From positions 868,001-932,000 of the forward strand of contig KV748210.1 in the NCBI GenBank assembly GCA_001692895.1: DNA of 64,000 nt, in the 5' to 3' direction. Each line of letters opens with the position of its first letter. Positions within the stretch are counted from its first letter, which is position 1. The notes below the pieces were generated by a model. The model ran no database searches. It saw only the letters and a list, made by a program, of their open reading frames with translations, and had not been told where the DNA came from. The DNA is from Cenococcum geophilum 1.58 (lineage: Eukaryota; Ascomycota; Dothideomycetes; Gloniales; Gloniaceae). Positions 12,480 through 23,589 of the stretch are shown here, one piece after another. The translations under genes and the position numbers were made by a program.

Positions 12480-13700
12480 AAAAGTGGGCGATAGTATTTC
12501 CTTATAGTTATAACTGGGCTATAGGTATAGTAAAGAGGAAAGTCTAGTTACCGGTCCACCCTATATACTACTTTTGGATTTTGGGGTTAATATAGAGCTA
12601 CTTTAGCGTTATTTTTAGCAAGCACTAAAATCTTATACCTTTTAAAATCTTAACAATTTGTAGTTCTCTTTAAGGGGGGTTTAATATTAAGCTATCATTT
12701 AATAAGGGACTATTAGTACTAGATAGAAGCTTAGCGACTTATAATCCATTTTGAGAGGGATTTAATGTTAAGCTGTCATTTAATAAAGGATCGTTAGTAT
12801 TAGATAAAAACTTAGTCATTTATAGTCCATTTTAAGAGGGGTTTGATATTAAGCTATTGTTTAATAAGGGACCGTTAGCATTAGACGGAAGCTTAACGGC
12901 TTATAATTCTTTTTAAGAAGAATTAAATACTAAATAATTATTTAAGACAAAAGATCCTAAAGCCTACTTTATTTCTAGAGGCAATATCTAGACTAAGGAA
13001 GTAATAAGATCTTCAAACTTATAAAAGAGTTAGCGAATTTATATAAAGAACACTTAACTAAAGTACCTCTTCGTCCTTTACAGCCTCATCAAATAATAAA
13101 TATGTAAATTTTTGGAATTCAGGCCTACTAAGGTCAGCGCCTATTATTAAAGGCCGTTGGCATAAATATAAAAAGGTTACTAGAAAATAAATATATCTAG
13201 GGGAAGCTTATGCCTTAAGGTTGTTTAGAGGGCGCCACTGAGAGCGCTAATATAGCTATGGCTATATTAGCGTTCTTAGTAGCATAACCTATAGCCACCA
13301 TCCAATTCAATAATATAGCCCCTTCTCCCAAATAGGAAGGAATATTTATAGCCTCCTTACATAGGCGCTTTTTACGCAAATGATCGAAAAAAATAACAGC
13401 ACTAACGTACTAATACTACTATAAAGAGGCTAGATTTTTAACGCCTTATTAAACTTCTAAAAATAGACTTATAGCGGAAGCCAATATAAGACTCTATAAA
13501 ACCCCTAAGCTATAACGATTTTTTTATTAGAGATCCCACAGGCAGGCCTAGCCCAAGTCTCAATATCGTCTTTATAGCCTCTGCAAACAATCCCTAGAAA
13601 TAAATAGAGTTGCCATTTAAAGGCCATAAGCTATAAGCTATAGGCATATTAATATTCCTATGTGAATTTAGCGGCAGCTTAGTATATAATAAATCCCGAT
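12480..13700. other. RIP-decayed spacer
   Basis: Dense TpA, no confident coding frame. Between 12,660 and 12,930 a phrase of about 100 bp containing ttaataagggac and agtgactta-like words recurs two or three times (gggtttaatattaagctat, gggatttaatgttaagctgt, ggggtttgatattaagctat), suggesting a diverged tandem repeat. A short foldback lies at 13,236-13,283. Confidence 0.45.
13236..13283. repeat. Short foldback (imperfect palindrome)
   Basis: The arms cactgagagcgctaatatag and its near complement meet at a few central bases; about 21 of 25 positions pair. Mismatches are A/G or C/T. It could be a tiny transposon derivative or a chance hairpin within the spacer. Confidence 0.55.
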
Positions 13701-13704
13701 CTTT

Positions 13705-13985
13705 TTTCGGCTTTACGGCATAGAGCGCTCCCTGAGAAGAAAGAAGTAATTGCTATAGTAATACCCCTTTGTTAGGGAGCTGACGTTGGCTTTTAGGGGA
13801 GGGCAGTTATTGAGAAATCCTTAAATATGTCTAATATTAAATATTACGGTAGGGGGAGAATAGACACTTAGTAGTATATAGAGTAATTACGCCCAGTAAT
13901 TAAAGACGCACGTTAATTATACAATTGCCCTATTGCCTTAAGGCCTTACCAATTTTCTTTGCCTTATATTCCTTATAGATGCACT
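13705..13985. repeat. Shared upstream segment B, copy 1
   Basis: About 280 bp that recurs at 25,190-25,470. Both contain agcgctccct, ctttgttaggga, gatatatagagtaatt-type words and the closing ccttaaggccttac. In both places it lies directly upstream of the same membrane-protein gene family, so it is best read as the promoter or 5' region of a gene duplication. Confidence 0.75.
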
Positions 13986-14067
13986 CTGCTCTAATATAAT
14001 TAGATAAACTATAGTCTTATTTACCTTATTCCTACGCCACTTAGACTAATAGGACTTGTTTATTAAG

Positions 14068-14880
14068 ATGGACTCTACCTATTCCTTTAATACTACTATA
14101 ATCGTGCTTTCCTTCGCTATTACTACTACTGTGGCTTACGTACTTGCAATAGGTATTAGCATTTATATCCTTTTTTAAAAACATACACCCTTCTATAGCT
14201 CTACTAAGGTTTTTATGGTCATTACTTATAGGGCACACATTACTTTTACAGTTTTGGTATTTGTATTTTTAGAAATCGCCCAAAAGTAGTACGGGACTAG
14301 ACAAAAGTTTGAAAATATTTCCCTAGCAGTAATAGATTACACGCTAGAAATAGTAATATTTTTATCTATAAGTGCGGTGCCTAACCTCCTTCTCTATAGC
14401 TAATATCATTTACAAATCCTAAAAACTACTATATTACTCAATACTAGCGTAGCAAAAACGTCTAGCCAAGCTATCTCTTATAGGGTTTTGGCTGGATAGT
14501 CGTTTCTTACCATAGTAGAGGTGGCTTTGATATTATTTTCGGCATTTATATAAGTAAAAGGTTTTAACTTTAAACTCTAAACGCTAAATTTATTAAAGTG
14601 GAACTCTTAAGATAAAAGCTAAAGTGCGCTACTTAATATATAGCATTCTTATTATAAAGTAAATTTACCTAATCTACTTCCTAACCTGGGAATGCTGGAA
14701 GTATTTACTTTACTTAATAAGTAAAGGCGCTAGAATCTAGAGCTAGATACAAGTCATCTCACTATTTCTTATAAGTATTACAATTATTGTATCTCTAGTC
14801 CTCCCACTAAAACTTCTAAAAAATAGCTTAGCTATATACTAGGTACTTTTTTTCTAGCTACTCTTATTTAAATCACTAAT
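14068..14880 (+). pseudogene. Membrane-protein pseudogene, paralogue 1
   Basis: From ATG at 14,068 the frame reads MDSTYSFNTTIIVLSF and on through two hydrophobic segments around a KHTPFYSSTK loop (one TAA). After a shift of +1 frame, the C-terminal part begins GTLKIKAKVRY near 14,600 and ends in membrane segments (IQVISLFLISITIIVSLVLP). The same order and the same +1 shift occur in the paralogue at 25,518, which points to an intron or a shared ancestral change rather than chance. About 250 residues, probably four or more membrane spans. Family not recognised. Confidence 0.55.
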
Positions 14881-15400
14881 AGTTATAGGGCAATTTTTAC
14901 TTCATATCTGTCCTTGACCTTCGCTTTTTACCTTTTATAATATAGGCCAGATATATTTTATCCTATTTTAGGCTAGGCTAACTAGCTAGCAACCTAAGCC
15001 TAGGAACGACTTATAAACAATCTACTATTTAGGTATATAGATATATTAATAAAAATGGAGACAAACGGATAAAGTTTTGCTAATAACTCCATATCTTACA
15101 GCCTATAAACGGATTTATCTCCTTATCTATTATCACTAAAGCACCAGAACAAAATCTTAGCCAATCTCCCTTATTACCTCTTAGGAAGTTAGAGGATACA
15201 AACTACTTTATAGCTCTATTATATACTCCCAACCTATAAACCTAGTAAAGGAAAATTGCGACTAGCTTGTATTTAGGGCATTACTATATAACTAGGGATA
15301 GTGAAGGTAGATTTCGCCTCTATATTATTAATAAATCGCAGTATTACTAGCGCAATATTGATAGAAATATCGAGCATAATTTGTACACCCTACTAGCAGA
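14880..15400. other. RIP-decayed spacer
   Basis: AT-rich DNA with short plus-strand stretches free of stops but nothing recognisable. No repeat found beyond the neighbours listed. Confidence 0.35.
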
Positions 15401-15404
15401 CTAG

Positions 15405-15560
15405 ATTTCCGCATGTAATTATTACATCCTTTAGGGAGACTGGTTAGAAAAACTAACTTAAAAGCAGAGGCAAGTTATAATATCACTTATAGGCATATAA
15501 CTCATTAGCGGGTAGAAAATAGGAGACGGTTAATAATCTGCATCTTAACTAAATATTAGA
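15405..15560. repeat. Dispersed repeat D, copy 1
   Basis: About 150 bp that recurs at 27,860-28,012 in the same orientation. Both begin tacatcctttagggagactg, continue gttagaaaaactaa, and end ctgcatc-taactaaat-ttagaga. It abuts repeat C copy 2, so D and C may be parts of one element here. Confidence 0.78.
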
Positions 15561-15712
15561 GAATTAGATCTAAGCTCTAAAACCCTTATAGAAAACTTTC
15601 CCTAGTTATCGTTTCTATCTATCCTAATAGTACTTTATCGCTCTAGTTATAGGGGTAAAGGTCTAAACTGTTATAGCCGGGCTACCGCCACTCTTAGCTA
15701 TAACCTTATATT
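15555..15712. repeat. Dispersed repeat C, copy 2
   Basis: Second copy of the segment at 640-795, same orientation, sharing tttctatctatcctaatagt and the flanks. It follows repeat D directly. Confidence 0.7.
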
Positions 15713-15759
15713 AAAGATCAAGACGGTCCGTTCTCTCCTTTAGTAGGGCCGACTACGGC

Positions 15760-16960
15760 AAGCGGAAGAGATTATAACTAAAGCGATCTCCTAGGAAAAC
15801 TGTTGACTATACTGCGTCACCTTCCTATTAGAGTATAGATTAAGAGTATCTTAACTCATTTACCATATATATAAGTTATAGCCCCATTTTCTTTATAGAT
15901 TTTAATCTTTATATAAGTTCTTCTTTCCTAATGTCTATATATAGACTTAATATCGATAAAACTCTACTAGCGACTGATTGAAAACGGGCCTCTATCTAGC
16001 TTACCTAATTTAGCCTCAGCCTACTGAGTAAAGTCCAAACAGACCTTCTAATTATTAAACTCTAAAGCCAATATCTTAGTAGTTATATCCACTTTATCCC
16101 CGTCCTTATTATACCCGTCATTTTTATTCCTACCCTCTTTATCCCCATTCTTCGCCTTACAACTTTTATAATCTAGCATCTTATGTTTTACCTGTTCCAC
16201 AATTTCCTTTCCCTTAATTATCTTTTTAACAAAATCCGAGAATATTTGGCCTTAATGCGTCGAGTTTTTGGAGGTAAATATCCTAAACACAACAAGCCGC
16301 TTATTATTTTCATTATACTTAACAGAAGAACGACAGGCAACTATAATTTTAAGAACCTAGAAAACTGTTAGATAATTAAAATTTTATATATTTAGTAGCT
16401 TTACCTAAATTGTCTTAAGTCTATCCCCTAAAGTAAGGTCGGATCCTACCTAACAAATATTTTGATTATAAAGTTGCTTATATCTATCTCTCCAGAACTA
16501 CTTATTATTTAAGATACCTAATATCTCTAAAACTAGCTATTCTTAGTCTATAACGCTTAATATTATTTAAGCGTAAGAAGCTACCGTATTTGCTAGGGAG
16601 CTAAAGGGCTGCTAATTTATATAAACTATATAACTAGGAATAAGGTAATATTATAAGTAAGAGAAAGCTATTAAATTTATATAATAAGAATGCGAGTACT
16701 AACAGGGAGTGTATTTTTAGGATTTGACGTTAATTAGAAGGCTTATAAATTGGCCTACAGCTATATAAGGTTTAATTAAGTTATATTCCCAGAGCCTTCA
16801 CATATAGGCTAAGCATTTAATGCAACGTAAATGCCTATAACTCGCACATTTTGACTCTTACCTATATTCGTACGCTTTCTTTAGACACTTATACTCGCAG
16901 CAATAATATTCCCCTTCTAAAGGGGTTAGCCTAACCGGCCTAAAACCGAAGCTTTTAATG
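15760..16960 (-). pseudogene. Zinc-motif pseudogene A
   Basis: The minus-strand frame starts near 16,950 with a Cys-rich segment (EYYCCEYKCLKKAYEY, then CIKCLAYM about 25 residues on), which looks like a zinc-binding fold. It continues through helical sequence (NNK*FWRDRYKQLYNQNIC near 16,470) and a Lys/Asp-rich stretch near 16,080-16,180 (NDGYNKDGDKVDITTKILAL). Stops are TAG/TAA. About 390 codons. The Cys-rich segment is duplicated at 17,640-17,850. I do not recognise the family. A 62-codon plus-strand frame at 16,183 lies over it and I regard that as a shadow. Confidence 0.5.
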
Positions 16961-16969
16961 CTAATTATA

Positions 16970-17050
16970 ATAGCGAGGCGTAGATTATAGTGTGTATTAG
17001 CCAAGCTAGCTTAAGTGCATATATACAATAGGTAATAAAAATACCCCTTA
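16970..17050. repeat. Dispersed repeat A, short partial copy
   Basis: About 80 bp matching the left end of repeat A (tagcgaggcgtagattatag, gtgtattagccaagctagctta). It lies upstream of zinc-motif pseudogene A on its strand. Confidence 0.6.
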
Positions 17051-17850
17051 CAAACGGCGGCACTAGGCCATACATTAAGTGCATTAAAGCTTAGGGATAT
17101 CAGGTCTGACCTTATAATTAATATTCTTATACTACCCTCTTAAGCTTTGTAATTCCTAGCCCTATACCTATTAAAGTCCCCAACTAGCTGCTTAAATTAG
17201 CTAAATAAAGAATCCCCTACTATATATAACTAGGACCTCTACTACGCGGGACAAAAAAAAGCATAGTTATTTTAGCGGTGATGAAGATAATCCAACCCTA
17301 CTACCAGATACGTTTGATTTTGAAGATATATCTTTATAATCACCTAGTAGGGCAATTAGTATCAGCTTAATAATTAATAAGTGACTAGCAAATAAATACC
17401 GCAGTTTTTATTAAGCCGGTATTTACTATAGTCTATTAGCTATCTGCTAAAATATATAAGAATGGTTCCTATATTGCCATAATATTTACTAGGCATCTTT
17501 TCTATATCTTTTAGTATTTTATATACTAAGCTCTTACTATATATCGGAGATAGGTACACTTATAGTGGACCTAAGTATAATTATATATACTGGTAATAGT
17601 CGGGTTAAAAGGATAGTAAACGCCAATAGTAAAATAGACTAACTTATAGATTAGTCTATAGTTATAGAAGGTTTGACTAAGTTATATTCCTAAAGTCTTT
17701 ACGCATAGGCTAAGCATTTAATGCAATATATATGCTTACGCCTCGCACGTTTTAATCCTTCCCCATATTTATATACTTTCTTTAGACACCTATATACGCA
17801 GTAATAATGTTCCCCTTTTAAAGGAGTTAGTCTTAGTTTCGTTACTTTTG
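17050..17850 (-). pseudogene. Zinc-motif pseudogene B
   Basis: The minus-strand frame starts near 17,840 with LTPLKGEHYYCVYRCLKK and CIKCLAY, clearly paralogous to the N terminus of pseudogene A. It runs on through a hydrophobic stretch (SILLLAFTILLTRLLPVYII) and Gln/stop-rich helical sequence to about 17,100. Stops are TAG/TAA. A and B are tandem neighbours on one strand, so they probably arose by local duplication. Function unknown; zinc binding is inferred from spacing of Cys pairs only. Confidence 0.5.
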
Positions 17851-17859
17851 GAATTCGGT

Positions 17860-18200
17860 TTGGCTTTAACTTAAGTTCTCTTTACTTCTACTTGGTGCGG
17901 GCGGTAATTTTAAGCTATTAGCCGGAATTTAAGGCTATATATTGTCCTAATTAGCGCTGCTAATAGGACCGGTTTTTTTAGTACCTAGTTAGTGTTTAAC
18001 ATAAGCGCTTAACTGTCTTCGCTTTTCCGCTTAACTAGCCTAGCTAGTAAGGGTTAAAGGGTAAATTGCTATATAGCTTATATAAATCTAGTAAAGTCTC
18101 AGCCGATAAAGTTTCGTTACTATAATATACTAAATATCTTAGGAATTTATTCTCTATAGAGGGCTAAATAAAGGAGGGGCTTAATATTGAAGTTCTTAAA
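17860..18200. other. RIP-decayed spacer
   Basis: No coding frame, repeat or RNA gene seen. Lies between zinc-motif pseudogene B and a partial copy of repeat A. Confidence 0.35.
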
Positions 18201-18204
18201 GTTA

Positions 18205-18500
18205 TATAACAGCTAGCAAGGCGCAAATTGTAGCGTGTATTAATGGTTAACTTTATATACACGCATCCTGCGGGTAATAAGGACCGGTAAATACCTATCT
18301 TAAAGGCGTTAATACCCAATTAGAGGGTAAAGGGTGTTATAGATATATATATAGAGGCTGCTAACCAGCAGAAGGGGAAGAAGAGGGATCCTATAGGGCA
18401 ATTATCGCCTTGCTTCTAGCCATGCTCCAAACGCTAACGGAGTGTGGGACTACTATTGGTATTATAGAAGTAGGAGATTAGTAAAGGATAAGGAGACGCC
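18205..18500. repeat. Dispersed repeat A, partial copy
   Basis: About 300 bp matching the left half of repeat A: ggaccggtaaatacctatct, a tatatatata tract, ctatagggca and a cgcctt-cttctagccat block in the same order as at 9,280-9,560. Confidence 0.7.
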
Positions 18501-18679
18501 ACTAATACATCTACCAAGCGGCAAAACGCTAAAAGGTTAAAGGAGAATGCCACATGCATAGCTGTTTGCCCATACTCTAGGCAGGAAGGAGAAAGTGAAA
18601 TAGGAGAAATCGATATTTAAAACGAGAATTAATAATCCGGTAACCGAATAGCAGGTTTTTCCAGACATATAATATATAC

Positions 18680-18930
18680 TACAAATATTTTATACGGAAA
18701 AACACCATCTTAAAGCCTAGAGCACGCAAACCCTTTTCTATATTGCTCTTTTCTAAATCGCTAGGAGGTCCCTTTAGCAACTTTAACTGTTTAACCTTTA
18801 ATTTTACCGCGTTTACATCTTCTATAATTTGCTTCCTACCTTATATTAGTCCTACTCTTTCTAACAGAGCATATAACTGCTTTTCAATACTACTAATGCA
18901 AAAACTTATTAAGACTTAAGCGTGCTCGGG
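18680..18930 (-). pseudogene. Coding fragment, probable coiled coil
   Basis: About 70 minus-strand codons without a TGA reading EKQLYALLERVGLI, then GRKQIIEDVNAVKLKVKQLK, and LEKSNIEKGLRALGF. Heptad-like Leu/Ile/Val spacing suggests a coiled coil. No family recognised; ends not defined. Confidence 0.4.
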
Positions 18931-20690
18931 GTTAGTAGGTAGATTATAGCGGAAACCGATTTATTTTAAAACCTATAAAGCTTAAGATCTATTAGCAATT
19001 ACCTAAATTTATAACCTACTTTAACAAATTCTAACTGTTCTTTTCCCTAATTGTTAGGAAAGAGTCCGACCGTTCTATTATAGCCAGTTTTGGACTTTTA
19101 TAGAGCATATAATACTCTTTTATACTAGGTATGTTTAACAAGGATCGGTAGTATATAATATAAGAGGTCTAGGTTAGTTGGTGAATGTTCTAGTAGGCGG
19201 TAGATTAGGGGGCACTTTATTCTTACTCCTAAGGACTTAAACAGTCTTAAATAGTCTAACTCGGAAAGAAAAACGCGTTAATTGTGGTACTCCAAAAGCA
19301 TAGCTACATAATTATAGATAGAAATGGGGGCAGCGATTAATAAAGATCGTTAGGAGGTATAGTGCGTAATATATTTTGGTCTTAGGCGCCTAGGCCTAGG
19401 TTAGAACCGCTAGACATTCTATACCACGTCTAAATTCTTTACTCTGCCGTTAATTCTTAAATTAAGAGCCGCCGAATATTATAGAGGGGCGAAGCGAGCT
19501 ATATGTGCGAATGTAACTGTAGAGGATAAGATAAAGGTAAGGACACGTGGATTGCCTTAGAAAATTTCCTAAAATAAATCATGTATATATACAAGCCATT
19601 TTTAGTAAGATTAGTAAAGGTCTGCCTAATAAACGTTAATGCCTAACTAATGCTTGTCTGCGGGTGACGGAGGTAGAGGGTTTATAGTTACTTCCTCTAT
19701 TGGTTATTATAGAATTGGTTTGTTAGAGTAAGCAGTAGCTGTTATAGGTAGTAGGCTAAAACTTAAAGGGGATTTTGGCGGCAGAGAAATGCAAGATATC
19801 TAAGCAGATTTAGGAAATATTCTCGGCTGGTAGTGGATTCCGGGCACGCTTTATTCTAACTCCTAACGGCTCTTAGCTGTTAATAGGGTAGTATTTATAT
19901 AGAAGCTTCTATTACGTTACTCTATGCGTAAGTCTATATAAAAATAAGAACATATGGCTGGATATCGGATTGGTGTAATAAGATCATATTACGTAAAACG
20001 AATTATTGGGGAGTAGTTAAGAATCCATTAGTGGTAGCAAAGACGCTGCTTCTATAGAAAGCTTAGTAATTAACTAGTATAGAAGTATTAAATTCTAAAG
20101 CCGCCTCTGCTTTTAGTTTAAGCTTAGCTTTGCTAGGAGTATTAAATTTTAAGGCCGCCGTTGCTTTTAGTTCCAAATATAAAACTCTAACTATATACTC
20201 CTAACCATTACCGCAATAAGCGCCCGTTAGCTGCCATTTACAGCAATACTCTTTAGACGAGATAATACGACCATATAATTAAACTACGGTAATAGTATAG
20301 TAGTAACTTTTAACTACCTTATCCTAAACGTTAATTTGCATATCTAGATATACCTAAAATGTAGCCTTAGCCATTACTACAAAACATTAGTGGTATATAG
20401 TAAAAGTAAATATTAGTAAACTAACAGATAACTAGTTTAAAGTCTATTGTTAACGGCGTTATACTAAAGTAGTTGTGCTAATAGGAGTAAGGAAACTACA
20501 GTTTGCTATTGATATCAGCTTAAGAAATACTAGTTAAAGGTAAAAACGTACAAACCGTTAAAATTAGTACACAGTAAACGGTGCCTTTACTAAAATTGCG
20601 AGGTATGGGTTGTAATATAAAGGATTTGGCGGATATAGTATAGGGTCCTTAGCAGCCTTTTATATTATAGCACTGACTTAAGACTTAGCT
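18930..20690. other. RIP-decayed DNA without a recognised gene
   Basis: Both strands are heavily interrupted. A phrase around 20,080-20,170 (attaaattctaaagccgcct and attaaattttaaggccgccg, each followed by tgcttttagtt) occurs twice about 60 bp apart, a trace of a tandem repeat. I see no other structure. Confidence 0.35.
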
Positions 20691-20699
20691 TCTAACGCA

Positions 20700-21460
20700 T
20701 AAAGGATAGCGAAGGGTGCGCTAATTGCGGTATGCTTAGGCTTAGAAAGATTAACCTAACCTATATATATGTACGCGGCAGGTAACGAAAACCGGTAAGT
20801 ATCTATCTTAGAGTTGTTAAGGCTAGATCACGGATAGGAGGGTGCTACTAATATATATTTAAAAACTACAAGGCATAGAAAACTTATATAAATACCGCCT
20901 CGCCTCTAGCTATACTCTAAACACTTATAGAATGTAGGGCCACTGTTAGTATTACGCATAGTAAAGATTGATGAAGGTTAAGAATGATATTTAAGGCTTA
21001 AATTGGGATTGCCAGACGGTATAGGACGAGAAGACGCTATAAATACATTTATAAAAACCTATTCTGCGCTGCCTTTAAGTTCTTTACTTTGTCGCCGGTT
21101 TTGGTAAGTGTATACTACTTGATGACGGCATTCTCAGAGCAGGGCGTAAATTAGAAGGCACTAAATATAAGAGAGGAGTAAGCTATATATACGCCTGCGG
21201 AGGTTACTAAGCGCTAGTAGGTTTAAGGAGAATTCGCAAATATAACTATGGAGGGCGAGATATTAGCATTCTGCTCTAAATAGAGGCGCTAGCCGTAGAG
21301 CTACTTACCTATAAGTATTACCTTTAGGGTTAAATAAGAATTAGTAGGCGGAATTAATGGCTGCATATATATTATTTAGAAGATGCCGTGCGCGACAAAG
21401 ACCGGTCAAAGGTCACGTGCCGTATGCCGTTGGTAGGTCTTATTACTATTATATATAAAG
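20700..21460. repeat. Dispersed repeat A, copy 2
   Basis: Second long copy of the segment at 9,280-10,000, collinear from aaaaccggtaagtatctatc to gaccggtcaaaggtcacgtg. It carries about 80-100 bp between 21,050 and 21,140 that copy 1 lacks, so one copy gained or lost a block. Confidence 0.75.
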
Positions 21461-21889
21461 TCTGGGCCACTAAATATTATAAAGGGCGAGAAGGGCGGTG
21501 TAAATGCATTTATATAGGATAAGATATTAGGCGTCTAATATATATAGTGGCCTGTACAGCGGCTATTATATATATTAATTATAGGATGCTATATATGGCG
21601 GAGATTGTTTAAAGATTATATAGTGTAATAGTTCCTATTAGAGCATATATAGGGTTCGGATTAGGCTACTAAGGGGTGTTATAAGTATACCTATAGAAAA
21701 TAAAGGGTTAGCAGCCTATTGTAGGTAGAGAGACGCGGGTTATATAGTTACTTACCTTTACCGGGATATTTAAGGCATTAAAAATATTACTATTAAATTC
21801 ACTTAACAAAAATATTAAAGACACGGCGTTAATAGCGACATTTACTTTAGTATTAGGGAGTTAAATAATTAAGGCTTGTTTTAGACACT

Positions 21890-22560
21890 AAGATTTTTAA
21901 TATCTATGCGTGTTAGCAAATTAGCACGCTTAGCGTATAAAATGCAAATAGGCCGACAAAGCCTACCCCTCTAAACTGCCCCGCTACTTAGACAATTTTA
22001 TATATAGCGAGCTTGTAAAATTGGACCTAGTAATATAAAAAATAAGTGAGCATAAAACCCTAATAAAAGATTACCGGAATAGGATATATAGTATATCTGT
22101 AATTGATAAGTTATATATAGACCTTATATAATCTAGCCTAGAGGAGACAATATAGAAGATCTAGAGGACTACGCTAACTAAAACTACACCTACTATTGCC
22201 TTAACGGACACTACGGAAAGTAATAAAGCGCGTAAGCTTACGAAAATCGTATATTTAACGTAGTTTACTTTGGTATAGTAACTCTAGCGGTTAACGTAAA
22301 CAAGGCATTTAAGTTAAAGATACTAGAAATACTACTAAAGTTAGGAGTCGGAGCAGTTGATATAAACGCTTTGCGTATAGGCCTAACAGTCTATTTTATA
22401 GGACGACGCATTTCAATACAATATCTAAACGATTTAGTAGTATATATATTAGCTTTTGGCCCTTATAGGGACTCCCAGGTCCCGCTTAGTCATACTGTCG
22501 CGCATTTAGAGAGTAGGTGGGGCTATTGCTGGGCTGGTTTATAATAGGTAGAATGGAATA
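21890..22560 (+). pseudogene. Coding fragment, unknown protein
   Basis: The plus strand reads KLPRYLDNFIYSELVKLDLV, then IKDYRNRIYSISVIDKLYID and a Thr-rich stretch, with stops only TAG/TAA, to about 22,260. From about 22,310 a different frame is open for about 75 codons (VDINALRIGLTVYFIGRR) until 22,545. A small intron or a frameshift could join them. Not recognised. Confidence 0.42.
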
Positions 22561-22699
22561 GGAGTAGAGGTAGCATTAATGTAATAATTACGGTGCCGAT
22601 TATTGACCAAGCTTAAACTGCTGGTTCTGCTTAATAAGGGATATTATTAAATAATTATTGTACCGCGTTGAAAACCAAAAACTAGGGTGTATAATAATA

Positions 22700-23170
22700 T
22701 AAGAGTTTCAGAAGTTCACTAACACCCGTAAGCAGAACTTATAGCAACTGCACTATTAAGGGACTTATTATATACCTATTGCGCGGCGCCATAGCTTATC
22801 CATTCGCTATCGCTAATCGCCAGTAGCGTATTACTATCAATTTGGTCTCTATACACCTATTACGCCTTATTATAGCTTATCTATTCGCTGTTATTAATTT
22901 CTGGTAGCGTATTACCGTCGATTTGGTCTCCGTATACCCATTACACCTTATTATAGCTTATCTGCTCGCTGTTTCCAATTGCCAGTAGCGTATTACTATT
23001 AATTTGGTCTCCGTATACCCATTACACCTTATTATAGCTTATCTATTTACTGTTACCACTAATGTTTACGGAACTAGAGCTGCTAGAGTTTCCATTTAAA
23101 TACGCTGTGCTATTTATATTTAGGTATCTATATGTAAGGTTGCCGCGAGTATTAAAAGGGGTAGGGAAAT
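22700..23170 (-). pseudogene. RIP-decayed gene with a 27-residue tandem repeat
   Basis: The minus-strand frame runs from about 23,160 (GNLTYRYLNINSTAYLNGNS, then a Ser run) into three and a half copies of a 27-residue unit of the type VYGDQIDGNTLPEINNSE*I followed by SYNKV. The composition (Asn, Ser, Thr, Tyr, Gly) resembles secreted or surface proteins, but no signal peptide can be placed and no family is recognised. Stops are TAG/TAA, mostly where Trp or Gln would fit. Confidence 0.5.
22791..23045. repeat. Tandem repeat, 81-bp unit, just over three copies
   Basis: The landmark tagcttat recurs at 22,792, 22,873, 22,954 and 23,035, exactly 81 bp apart, with gtagcgtattac and atttggtct in each unit. 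81 bp is 27 codons, in phase with the minus-strand frame. Confidence 0.92.
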
Positions 23171-23589
23171 CTTATAACAAGCGTTTTTAACCAAGGCGTA
23201 GTGTAAGGAATTCGCCCGCCGGCTTAGAGGCTTAAAGATATTATTTAATCAATCGCAGAGATATTGCACTTCTCTCTAGCTGCTAACCCATAACCGCTAC
23301 GAGTGTTTTCAACTACCCTGCATTCCAGCCTTCTAGCTGATTTGACCCGTAATCTTATTTATTGTCTGTTTTTTGGTTAAAGCTGCCTCCTAATAAATGG
23401 CTTAACTAAAGTCTAGAGTAGATTCGTTTTCTACCCAGCTGAGGAGAGGGGAGGATTTGCTTGGCCGAGCTTAACTAGGCTAGACTAATATAGTTCTAAA
23501 GGTGATTGACTTGCTATTTCTGTTAGAATATAAAAAAAGAGATACCTATAAAGGGAGCGAACGCTAACTTGTTAAATATCCCACCTATA

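Noticed and set aside
16183..16371. 62-codon plus-strand frame
   Set aside because: Lies opposite zinc-motif pseudogene A, whose frame is longer and continuous on both sides.
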